Shown here: one piece after another, positions 33,681-44,101 of the stretch | Position numbering within the stretch: position 1 is the stretch's first letter | How the letters are laid out: the number at the start of each line of letters is the position of its first letter | NCBI GenBank assembly: GCA_015680685.1 | Contig: MNCI01028365.1 | Location: forward strand, 62,984 to 126,983 | Reading direction: 5' to 3' | DNA length: 64,000 nucleotides | DNA from: Gnetum montanum | Taxonomy: Eukaryota > Streptophyta > Gnetopsida > Gnetales > Gnetaceae | Position numbers and translations under genes: made by a program | Notes under the pieces: model-generated | Told to the model about the DNA's origin: nothing | The model's database searches: none | What the model saw: only the letters and a program-made list of their open reading frames with translations

Positions 33681-34421
33681 GGCCTATCTCCTCATCTATA
33701 AATAAGAGGCATGCAGATTTGGTTAAGAATCTAGTTTTAGTATTATGGTAGGGACTTTTTCTTAGTTTTTCCTCTCAACACTTTCTCCCAGTGCATGCCC
33801 ACAGTGTGATGATTGTAATTGTATGGCATCCTTATTCGAGTGTGATGTACTTGGACATGCACATGACTGGCAATACAGATCGAGATTACTTCATCATTGC
33901 AGCATCCACTTAGCTTAATTATTTAATTGTTATTATTATTTATTGCTTTCTTAGTTAATATCTCTCTACCCTTATCTCCTAGTAATGTGGAATGAGTACA
34001 ACTTAATAACAAGCATTTAAGTGTGACTACTTGGTAATCCAGTAGCGTACCTAGGCCATGCGCTTGGTAATCCCAATGGTAGTCATGCACGAGGTCCAAG
34101 ATGTGTACAGATGATTAAGGAATGGATGCTCATCGCACTTAGGCTAGTTTAGATTCTCTCTCATCCTCTCTCCTAGCTTAGTTGATATTATTTACCATCA
34201 TACCCAGGAGTAGCATTAGTGTAGAAACACATCATACACCTCACTCTAGACTAAATCATACGTGACAAAGCTAATACTAGTCTAGGTGGGAAGACAGTGA
34301 ACTGTAATCTACGAGTAACTATCTAGATACCACAACTAATCTGTTTGCGGAGTTCGACTAGATCGTGCGTGAAGCGTTCATATTCGTATGGTTGAGTGTA
34401 GGGGTATCTCACCACTCATCA
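33681..34421 (+). repeat. 5' LTR of element D, lacking its first ~80 bp
   Basis: Homology with the 3' LTR starts at CCTATCTCCTCATC (3' LTR position 41366). The missing 80 bp correspond to the palindrome array. TATAAATA survives at 33697-33704. A short duplicated 'ataagaggcaggc' precedes it at 33668-33680. It ends CACTCATCA at 34421. Confidence 0.85.
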
Positions 34422-34562
34422 TTGGCACCGTTGCTGGGGACGATGCTAGTTATCTAGATTAGTTATATCATACAAGGTCACTGTATAGGAATTAACGATA
34501 TATCTTTTAGGAAGAAATAATTACAAAAAGTCACATACAAATTCACACACAATTTCACAACC

Positions 34563-36380
34563 ATGCCTCTCCTACAAGACTACGATAACACCACATCTAG
34601 TAAGGCAATTCATTGAAGAACCAACAAATTATATGACAATGAAGATTGGAGTATGCAATCCAAGGTGGGGATTTCTTATAAACATAAACGAAGGTAGCAT
34701 CATCCCAATGCATGAAAGCATAACTTACTTGATGACAATGAACCCCTATTGGCCACTACAAGCCTAACGCAAATACAAGAGGTTGTTCAAATCTCCCATA
34801 GGCATCGTAAGGAGAGCTGCCTACCCAGGCTTGATTTAAACAACTTTTCCAATTTCTCAGGAGGCTATGACTTAGATCTGCAACAACATTTACAAGCCTT
34901 CTATGATGCCTNGCAAGAGTGTCAACCTTGAGGAAACAAATCCAAGAGTGGAAATAAGCACAACATGAACCCTTGGACATGGCCTTAGAAAGATATTATG
35001 CACTGTTAAACAACTGTCCAGGCCATAAGTTCTTCGAGAAAAGGCTAATGTACCATATCATTGATGGGCTTCGTAATGAAACAAGAGAGACCCTAGGGAT
35101 GTATGCCCAAGGTCAACTATACGAACTATGAACCCATCAATTCCAAGAGCTTATTAAGCAGGTAGCAAAAGAAGAAGGAGAAATGGCTAGATGGGAGAGT
35201 GTTGAAAAACATCAACGGGACCAAAATCTCAACTTAACAAAGGTCCATAATCACAAAAAGGAGAAATCAACCCATCTCAAGAAGGAAGAACCATCTTTGC
35301 CAATACAACAATCATTAGATGAAATCAAGACAAAGATTAATAAGATGCTCGAATGGATGCATAAAAAGTATGGAGAATATATCAATATTATTGGAGGTAG
35401 AGTTTTGACAACCCGAGAAGCAGGACAAAATATCATTAGACAATAAGAAAGAAGGGATGAAGAAAATAAGAGCTCAACTACCAATCATACGTATGAATGC
35501 AACATTTGCCTATACAATCACCCCAAGGGTCAATGCCCAATCTTGTTACATTTATATGAGCATTGGGGAGGCACGTTACACCCAGAGTTCATACAGAGAT
35601 ACTGTGTTCGATCATAGTGGCAACAATCCCAGTCATGGGGGAAGCCATCCCTAAATTGGAGACACCCTTCATATCATCGGAATCCAAATGCTTATCTAGT
35701 CCAACATCCTATTTCCCTATCTCGCCGCATTATCATTCTCCTCAATACTATCAACCCATGTCCTCAACACAACCATCGCCTTATGTACCTTACACTTCAC
35801 CTAAATTTCAACATTCTCATCCTTTCCCTCCTTCTACATCGCCACCAACTATTCCTAAAGTGTTTGCACCATAGCAACAACCCACGAACGTTACTTGTGC
35901 TACTATTTCCAACAATAGTAAGAGACCTCCTCAACATCAAAGGCATCCCTTCTTTAGACATGACAGTAGGAAGGGACAACACAGTTCCAAGGCCACTACA
36001 TTCTCCAACTCAGCACAAGTCCAACATTGTGATGCATCCTTCTTCTCGAACCCAACGCCTCATGTCACCTCATTAGGGCCACCAATTAACACTCCAACCA
36101 TACGGACCAATGAATACAGCCATGGAGGACGACATCCCAATCCTTGCATACCATCTTATGGTCTCAAGTATCATAGTGGGTCAACTCTTTACTTGGGAAC
36201 CACATCTTATAAATTGCCCCACTATGCTTACTATAATCAGGTGTGTGAACCCTAATGGGGTAAGTATGACCAAGTTTCAATATTTCCAACATGCAAGGAT
36301 CCTCATCTTTCATTTATTAATCCTTTCCATGCTTAACCATTTAGTTATGGGGGATATCCCCCATTCTAATAATAAGCAGG
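34563..36380 (+). pseudogene. Element D gag, truncated and decayed
   Basis: ATG at 34563 (MPLLQDYDNTT) opens a frame lacking the N-terminal domain of other gags. Core: 'LPRLDLNNFSNFSGGYDLDL', 'QHLQAFYDA'. At the undetermined base 34912 about 100 bp of core is missing and the frame changes. Then 'EPLDMALERYYALLNNCPGH', 'HIIDGLRNETRETLGMYAQG' and a Lys-rich stretch (35183-35446). The knuckle-like motif near 35500 reads 'CNICLYNHPKGQCPILLHL'. A Pro/Tyr/Ser-rich tail ends near 36380. No protease follows. Confidence 0.8.
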
Positions 36381-38294
36381 ATTAATAAATATTTTTCATT
36401 TTCTTTAATTTTATAATTTTTTGTTTTCCAGTTTTTCATTTTTCAATTTCTTGTTTTATCTTTTTGTCTTTTTGTCTTTTTATCTTTTTATAAGTAATCT
36501 CATCTATGAATAAAACACTCATGTGGCTCGTTGGTTGAGGTGTGTTTTATGTTATCGAGTCTCAAGTGATCAATCATTTGGACAGTAAGCCCATTACACC
36601 CACTCATCCATTCTACAAATAAGAGATTTTGTTCGAGAGTACAATGATATTCTTAATACTCTTAAAACTTAAAATTAATTTTATGTTCATTGTACCCAGA
36701 ATAAAGAAGGATGGACCAAGAGGAAATGATTAGGGTGTGACATCAAGGGGACTTGTGGATTCTCTTTGGTGACGTCTGTGAGAGTTATCACGCAATGTGG
36801 TTGTACTAAGATCCTTGTAGATCTAACGCAAAATGGGAGTAAGAATAATCAGAAGGCACTCAAAAATCCAATGCTGTTCTAGGGGGTCCCACTGGAAAGA
36901 CATGCACCGATGCTTGAGGGTTGGCGGCTTCTCTGGATTCAGCATTAAAAAAAAAACAAAGTGCCACAAAGAAAAAATCACTCCTCCCTTGAACAAAATG
37001 CCAAGTGATCATATGCCTTGTTGTTATGGTACTCTCATAGTTGCTCATCATGGGATGAAACAATGTGGTGTCACTAATTAGAGGAATGGACTTGGTCCTG
37101 ATCTTGGAACGATGGGTTAATGACACATTAATCATGCTTTACATGCATGATTCATTGTGCCTTGGGTCAGTTACCTCATGTCCCAATCTCTACAATCCCT
37201 TCTATAGTCTATCACATCTCGCTATTCATGTAATTGTAGCTCGTGTCTTGTGTAGCGTAGAATTCTTACCTCATTCCAGTGATACTTACATGTATGTGTT
37301 TTATGGAACCAGTGTGGATTATATTTAACCCTTCTAGTGCCTACGGACATTTTAAGGTATGGTTACGCAAGGGCATTATAGGTTGGAACCTTCTTTGGGG
37401 AGGACCCACTTGCATAATTTTTGTAATTTGCACTCAGAACACATCTTCCACACATCATCTATTACCCTTAGCATATTGTTAATGATATTCTTTCCCTTAT
37501 TACTATCCCTTCAATTCAAACGTTCCTATGAATCATCACATAGCCTTTTTCTCTCCCTTATCATCTAAGGTCCTTATTGATAAATTCCACACCATCATAA
37601 TTTTCGTGCCTTCAGAACTAGTTGAATTACCATGGAACCCTTTAACAATAGTCCAGATGTCCTTAGTTTACATCATTTAATTTTAGAAAAATATTAAAAA
37701 TTTGGTACATTCTATAAAGTCCCCTAACTTCGATAGGCCGCGATATCGCGTACACGATATCGCTGCTGACGCGATATTGCATCCAAAAAATATATATATA
37801 CGCAACCCCCCTATACCTATCGACATCATTTGCAACTATTCACATAGGGAAAGTTTTTCAAATTTCTCTCTACGACTAGCGATTATGCGTCCCTTGCTTT
37901 CATATCCATAACTCGCTCGTTGGTACTCCGATTTTCATTTTGTTTAAACCTACTTGAACCTAGAGTGTTCAGCTTAGTCGTGGGGGAGGGGCATACGTCA
38001 AATAGTGAATAAATTTTTTGAAATTCATCATCGTCCAAAGGACATTATTAAGGGTAATTAGTTATAAAATTAATGATAAATGCGCCAAAAACAATTTCAT
38101 CTCCTTAGTTATACTGGGAAACTAGATTTGGAAACCACCTAAGCAAAGAGGATTAAATATTATAATCTTTAAGGGACATTTTCTCCTAATAATTAATGTC
38201 ACACGGAGATATAGCAAATTCATTAAGGCAAGCAGTAAGGTATAACCTAACTTTGGTAACAACCTTACTAATGATTGACCCTATGTGATTGCAG
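36381..38294 (+). other. Spacer of element D with internal palindrome array and splice-acceptor-like site
   Basis: Begins with a T-rich tract like the post-pol spacer of B. At about 37378-37413 it shares 'gggcatt' and 'tttggggaggacccactt' with B and E. At 37739-37801 a GCGATATCGC-type array is followed by a TA-rich tract. The region ends CTATGTGATTGCAG (38281-38294), a good splice-acceptor consensus abutting the extra-ORF ATG. Small ORFs here (up to 91 codons) have no recognisable product. Confidence 0.65.
37739..37801 (+). promoter_or_regulatory. Internal GCGATATCGC array with TA-rich tract, possible promoter
   Basis: GCGATATCGC, CGATATCGC and GCGATATTGC lie in tandem (37740-37780), followed about 9 bp later by ATATATATATA (about 37790-37801). 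This copies the array-then-TATA layout of the LTRs, but the flanks do not match any LTR body here. It is either a remnant of another LTR family or an internal promoter about 0.5 kb upstream of the extra ORF. Promoter activity is inference. Confidence 0.4.
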
Positions 38295-41093
38295 ATGGCC
38301 CCAAAACGCGGACAATAGGAAAGTCCTACTCAAGGTGTGATCAAGCGACCTAGGAGAGGTGAAGGACAAGTTCCTGCCGAACAACATGCAGAACAGGAAG
38401 AACAATCATTTAGTATCTATCAAGAAGACCCTGCCACTATACAATCAAGGCAGGCAGAAGGAGGAGCTACTGCAGTGTCTAAATAGGGACGACATCTCAC
38501 GTTGCCCCAGGATTGTGTTCAGGCCATCCATGAAAGGTCCATACTAACTACAGTGATCATGGAATTAAACTTTGGACCTTTTGCAAAATTTGCTCTGGAG
38601 GCTGTTAGGGATCACCTCAAAGGGTCCCCATTGTGGCCTACCCTCTCTGAAAGCAGTGCCTGGTACATAGGGGAAATGGACCAATTTTGGCACAACAAAA
38701 AAGAAGGCACCACGGTTAACATTTGTGGTGTGACTGTTGATTTCTCTGTTCAAGCCATTTCAGAAGTATTAAACCTTCTGAATACAGGGCCAAAGGTTGC
38801 TCAGTTGTCTACCTACTCAGACCCTGATGTGCGACGAGTTTGGTTAGACAGAGAGTACGACAAGGAACATAAGACCTATGGGAAGTTGATGACGGAAGAG
38901 AAGATTTATTTCAAAATAGGGACTTATCACATCTTCCCTACAAGAGGTTTAAAAAGAATTTCAACATATGCAGCAAGAGGATGTGCAGTGTTGATGGGAA
39001 AGGTTAATGCTAACCTGCCTCATCTATATTTTATGGAGATCCTAAGGTGGTTTGAAGAACGGAAGACAGGGAAGTTTGTGTTGCCCTTCCCTTGTCTTAT
39101 CAGAAAGTTGTGCAGCCTTGCTGGTATCAAAGGATACACCAATGATGTCCTCCGAAAAGCCCTAAATGCTTCGTATGCCAAACTGCTAAAGTCACCAATT
39201 GCAAGAAAAATCACTGGTGAGACGTTGGGGCCGAAACAAGAAAAAGAACAGATAGTAGGGCTAACTGCAACTCAACTTGCAGGACCCAGCCAACTTCCAA
39301 GCATAGGACCCAGTCAACAACAAGAAGCAAGGCCTAGCACGGGCCAACAAGATCAACCATCATCACTGCTATAAGATTACAGACTATCAATGAGCCATCT
39401 CAGGGCCATCGCTGAGATGGCCAGTTGGGGAAGTCGTGATGACGCAAATCTCTTCTATGTCATCAACGATGTTGTACAGCCTACAATTTCTATGGATCAC
39501 GTGTAGGGTGAAGTGTCCATTCAAACAGGAGGAGGGGAGAGCGCTTGGTCACAATAGATTTCAGGGAACGTCGCATCCTTTCAAGTGCAGTTAGAAACTG
39601 GTGAAGGGGCCACGATGGTGATCATGCAGCACCAGGATGCAACAGAAGCCATAGAAGTGGTCACAGACCACATTAAAGAATCATTCAATGTGCATGTTGT
39701 GCCACCGGAAAATCTTACAGGAGCATGGGATGCTCAAACTCTGGCCGGTACCTCAATGACTCCTACAGAACATGAGGATGTACTTGACCGATTGCTGCAA
39801 ACAGGACAGGTAACGACATCCTTGTTTGACATCCCACAGGATGTTACAACAATACAATCAGACCTCATTTCCACCAAAGGAAAGCTGGTCATGACAGAGA
39901 TGATGGCTAAGCACACTGAAGCAGAAGTGAAAAGATTGCAAGAAAGGCTCATGACCCTACAAGTAGCGCAGCAGGATCCTTTTCAATTCATTCCCGCAGA
40001 CCAGCTGGACACTTTCAAAATCGAGCAACTCAATAAATTGTTGACAGAGAATAAAAGGGTGGCGGAAGAAAAAGAGAAGGCTGACTGGGATGCCTCTGTG
40101 GTACAAGCGCAAACTTACATGCACACTAAGGCACTCAAGGCCTTACAAGAGGAGAATAAACAACTTGTTGCTGACAACCTTTGATTGACCTCTGTGGAGA
40201 AGCAAAAGAATGTTCTCGAGGAATATTTTCAATAGATGCGAGAACAACTAATCAGGGTCAACCAGGACATGAACCGTTTAGCCAGGGAAAATCGAACCTT
40301 CTCAATGGAGGAGGTATGCACCATCTATCAGAAGACGGACATTGAAATAAGCACGTGGCAGAATGAGGCTAAACGGCATGAGAAGCTAAAGGAGCATTTC
40401 CGGGACCAGGTGAGGATTTATAAACAAATCATCAAAAAGGAGATCCATATGGCCAAGTCCCACATCAACGCTCTTAGTGCTCAACACACTGACTAGCAGG
40501 CCATATTGGACACATATGTGTTTGCCCACCAGGCGGAAGTTAAGAGCTGGGACCTACAAATCCAAGACCTTACAGAGTACATGGAGTTAGCAAACCTACG
40601 GTATGCCAACCTTGCCATGTTAATAGCAAGGCGCCCGAGAACAAAGCTCGAGCAACAGGTAGCCACCACCTACGCCAAATATGAAATAGAATTTGCAGAA
40701 CACAAGAAAACATTGCAAAAATTGGAGGTTGCAAATTCTGAACTCAAGGTGGTTAAAGCAAGCTACTAGGGGTAGAAAGGTGTCGCAACAGACTTGGCTC
40801 AACGGCTCACAGATTTTCAAGAATACAGAGACAAAGCCAGAGCCTACAAGGAGGAATGGCAGGTGTTTACGGCTTGGTATGTCAAAGCAAATAAAATTTT
40901 TCTGCAACTATCATGCCCATGGGAGGTGCTGACTCCATCAAACATCGAAACATTAGCATGAACGGCATAGGATCCCCAAACTGAAGAGGAGAAACTCCAG
41001 GCCATACTTCAATGCCATCAAATCTCAAGACCTGGAGCGCAAGACAAGGGAAAGGCACCCATGGAGAAGCCACCACCACCAAGAACTACATGA
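38295..41093 (+). pseudogene. Extra ORF of element D: PF20167-like domain plus long coiled coil
   Basis: A 932-codon frame from ATG 38295 (MAPKRGQ) to TGA 41091, with no net frameshift but twelve internal stops. TAG: 38316, 38484, 39504, 39555, 40233, 40494, 40767, 40773 and 40968. TAA: 39372. TGA: 40182 and 40959. Codons ~90-300 contain 'GPFAKFALEAVRDHLKGSPL', 'VNICGVTVDFSVQAISEVLN', 'IYFKIGTYHIFPTRGLKRIS' and 'FVLPFPCLIRKLCSLAGIKG'. This resembles the domain annotated as 'putative plant transposon protein' (PF20167, from memory). Codons ~515-825 are rich in Glu, Lys, Gln and Leu heptads, a long coiled coil. A homologous ORF lies in element A. In Athila elements this slot holds the env-like ORF, but no membrane segment is seen. 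Function unknown. Confidence 0.85.
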
Positions 41094-41285
41094 ATTCCAC
41101 CCAATTTTGTAATTATAGGATTTTCTTTTGCATTCTTCGTGTTGTGTCTCAATTTTGTTCTAATTCCACACTGCGGCATGAATCCATTCTAGTCAATCAA
41201 TAATCCCATACCTATCCACTATGTAATCAATGGAGCTTTTTCTCACTTTAACTTGAGGACAAGTTTTCATTTAGTCGTAGGGGTA

Positions 41286-42108
41286 TGATGAGTCATGAAT
41301 TGTTGGCTACAATATCACGTATGCGATATCGCAGCCTAGACATGATATCGAATATGCGATATCACGACCTGTCTCCTCATCTATCAATAAGAGGCAGGCA
41401 GATTTGGTTAAGAATCTAGTTTTAGTATTAAGGTAGGGACTTTTTGTTAGTTTTTCCTCTCAACCCTTTCTCCCAGTGCATGCCCGCAATGTGATGATTG
41501 TAATTGTATAACATCGTTATTCGAGTGTGACGTACTTGGACACACACATGACCAGCAATAAAGATCGTGATTACTTCATCATTGCAGCATCCACTTAGCT
41601 TAATTATTTAATTGTTATTGTTATTTATTGCTTTCTTAGTTAATATCTCTCTATCCTTATCTCCTAGTAACGCGGAATGAGTATGACTTAATCATGAGCA
41701 TTTAAGTGTAACTACTTGGTAACCTAGTAGCGTACCTAGGTCATGCACTTGGTAATCCCAGTGGTAGTCGTGCATGAGGTCCAAGATGTGTACAGATGAT
41801 TAAGGAACGGATGCTCATCGCACTTAGGCTAGTTTAGATTCTCTCTCGTCCTCTCTCTCCTAACTTAGTTGATATTATTTCTCATCATACCCAGGAGTAG
41901 CATTAGTGTAGGAACACATCATACACCTCACTCTGGACTAAACCATACATGACAAAACTAATACTAGTTCAAGTGGGAAGACAGCAAACTGCGATTTACA
42001 AGCAACTGTGTAAATACCACAACTAGTCCGTCTGCGGAGTTCGACCGAATCGTGCATGAAGCGCTTGTATTCATATGGTTGAGTGTAAGGGTACCTTGCC
42101 ACTCATCA
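41286..42108 (+). repeat. 3' LTR of element D
   Basis: 823 bp, TGATGAGTCATG...CACTCATCA. The first 80 bp carry about four degenerate GATATCG palindromes. The TATA position reads TATCAATA, mutated relative to the 5' LTR. The body and terminal 75 bp match other elements here. Confidence 0.9.
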
Positions 42109-44101
42109 AAGGGAAACAGTAAAATGCAAGATTTTAGAAAAATAAACTTAAAAATTGCATGATCAAATAAAACCACCTTACCTAACCCATGACTAAGGTA
42201 AGGACTACCAAAACACAAATTCGAAAATGGGATTGGGAAATAAGGATTTAAAAAAATGAACAAAAAGAAAGATTAAAGAAAAATGGGTGATGAGACCTGA
42301 AAGTTTTTAAGAAACAAACTTTTGAGAACAGAAAATAAAGGGCTCGAAAACTCTTTAAAAAGATTTTTCAAGGCAATGGCTAAAAAAAGTTTGAAACAAA
42401 GAAAATAAAATGTTTAAGAAATAAAAACAAAATAGAGGCTAGAAAAGGAGAGAAAAGAGATATTTTAGAAAATGAGATAGCAATAGCTAGAAAAATGGCA
42501 AGAAAATCTGATAAACAAAAGGTGGGAGAAAGGCCCTCCTTTTAGCGCCAAAAAAGTGTTGATGCATAAATTTTGGTTGCACCAACACCGAGAAAGAAAA
42601 CTCGTTTTAGGGTGCCTCTCGTATGGGTACAGAAACTCAGGAATAGTCTCAGCTGGAGAGGGCTACGTGGCCTTTTGCAAATAATAAACTAAAAAAGAAA
42701 ACCTAGAATTGAAATTAAATAATTGTCTCGAATATAATGAGTAAATAAAGAAATGAATTTTTCCTGGTCCCACTGTTCTGCCAACCACGTGCGCCGCCTG
42801 GAACGCTATCGTCGTAGAGAGGAAGAGGGAGTGAAGAGGAGGAGAAAAGAAAAAAAGAGAGACTGCCTACTGCAGTCTGCATGAGGCAGTAACCACGGTC
42901 ACTCAAAGCTTGTCGCCATCTGCACGTTTTGTGCACCGTCGTAGAGAGAAAGAACGTCCACCCACGTTTGCACCATCGAGATAATCTACCGATGCAAAGA
43001 AAATCGTACGTCTCGCATCCTGCACGTGGGCTGCATTGTTGTAGATAACGAAAAAGAGAGAGAGAAAACCCTCTTGTGCTGCTGCGAAGACCCCAAGGAT
43101 TCGATTTTGAGTCGTTGGCTCCCACTTTGGACCCTCCTCAAAAATCAGTCAAAAGCTTGTAAAGAAAAGAAAAGAAAGGAGGAAACCGCTGCCTGTGTAG
43201 AGGAAGCCACCTCTCAAGATTGATAAAAAGAGCTCCTAGATTGATAGAAAGAGGCCCCCCAATTCATAGAAAAGAGAAAAAGAGAGCCTACCTGTTGCAG
43301 TCTGCATAGGGCAGTAACCACGGTCACTCAAAGCTTGTCATCGTCTATCATCTTTTGTGCACCGTCGTAGAGAGAAAGATCGCCCACCCATGTCTACACC
43401 ATCAAGATAATCTACCGACCCAAAAAAACATGTCTCGCATCTTGTGCGTAGGCTACACTATTGTAGACAAAAGAAAAAGAGAGAGAGAACCCTCTTGTGC
43501 TGCTGCAGAGACCCCAAGGATTCGATTTTGAGTTGTTGGCTCCTACTTTGGACCATCCTCGAAGATCAGTCGGAAGGTTGTAAAGAAAAGAAAAGAAAGG
43601 AAGAAACCATTGCCTCTAGAGAGGAAGCCGCCTCTTAAGATTGATAGAAAGAGCCCCCTAGATTTATAACCGCTGCCCCAAATTGATAGAAAGAGCCCCC
43701 CAGATTTATAACACTTAGCCCCAAGCACTGAATTCATATCTAAACAAATAGCATTTTAGCAATTCTTATGTTATTGCAACATTTAACGTGAAAAGAAAAT
43801 CAAATTCATGTACTCAAAAATTATCTTACCTACAAGTACTAGCTTGTATCATTGAATATATAAACTATTTAAATACACGTGTTGTACTGTTGCTGATTTT
43901 GTATAAACTAATTTGTCTGAACTTACTTCAATCTCCTTCAAAAATAGAAGATGCATTTCCAACCTTCATTCTCAAAAGAAAGAGTTGGCCTCACCGACCA
44001 TGAGTCATGAGTAGGATCAATGTAAGCTAGTTCAGAAATTCTACGCCGAAATTGAGGGCGAGTAATGAAGTAAAAGGGGGATAATGACGAAAAACAGAGA
44101 C
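42109..44101. other. Intergenic region with ~426-bp tandem duplication
   Basis: 42109-42847 is purine-rich and unrecognised. Two copies of a ~426-bp unit follow (about 42848-43273 and 43274-43700). They share GCAGTCTGCAT, 'gcagtaaccacggtcactca', 'aagcttgtc', 'tcgtagagagaaag', 'aagaccccaaggattcgatt' and 'tgtaaagaaaagaaaagaaa'. Each holds an open stretch of 62-65 codons beginning near the 'tgtagac/gataac' segment, with similar predicted peptides and no known domain. 43701-44101 may contain the TBL gene's 3' UTR; no clear AATAAA was found. Confidence 0.6.

Larger units (their letters stand above)
33681..42108 (+). mobile_element. Element D: non-autonomous Athila-like element with gag and extra ORF, no pol
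   Basis: 5' LTR 33681-34421 (start missing), PBS 34422-34440 (TTGGCACCGTTGCTGGGGA), shortened gag 34563-36380, spacer, extra ORF 38295-41093, PPT-like TAGGGGTA (41278-41285) and 3' LTR 41286-42108. No protease, RT or integrase can be read anywhere inside. Gag's tail is followed directly by the T-rich start of the post-pol spacer, so pol was lost as a block. The target-site duplication cannot be checked because the left end is damaged. Confidence 0.87.

Noticed and set aside
38295-41093. Calling the extra ORF an envelope protein.
   Set aside because: No signal peptide, membrane segment or glycoprotein-like cysteine pattern is visible; only its position is env-like.
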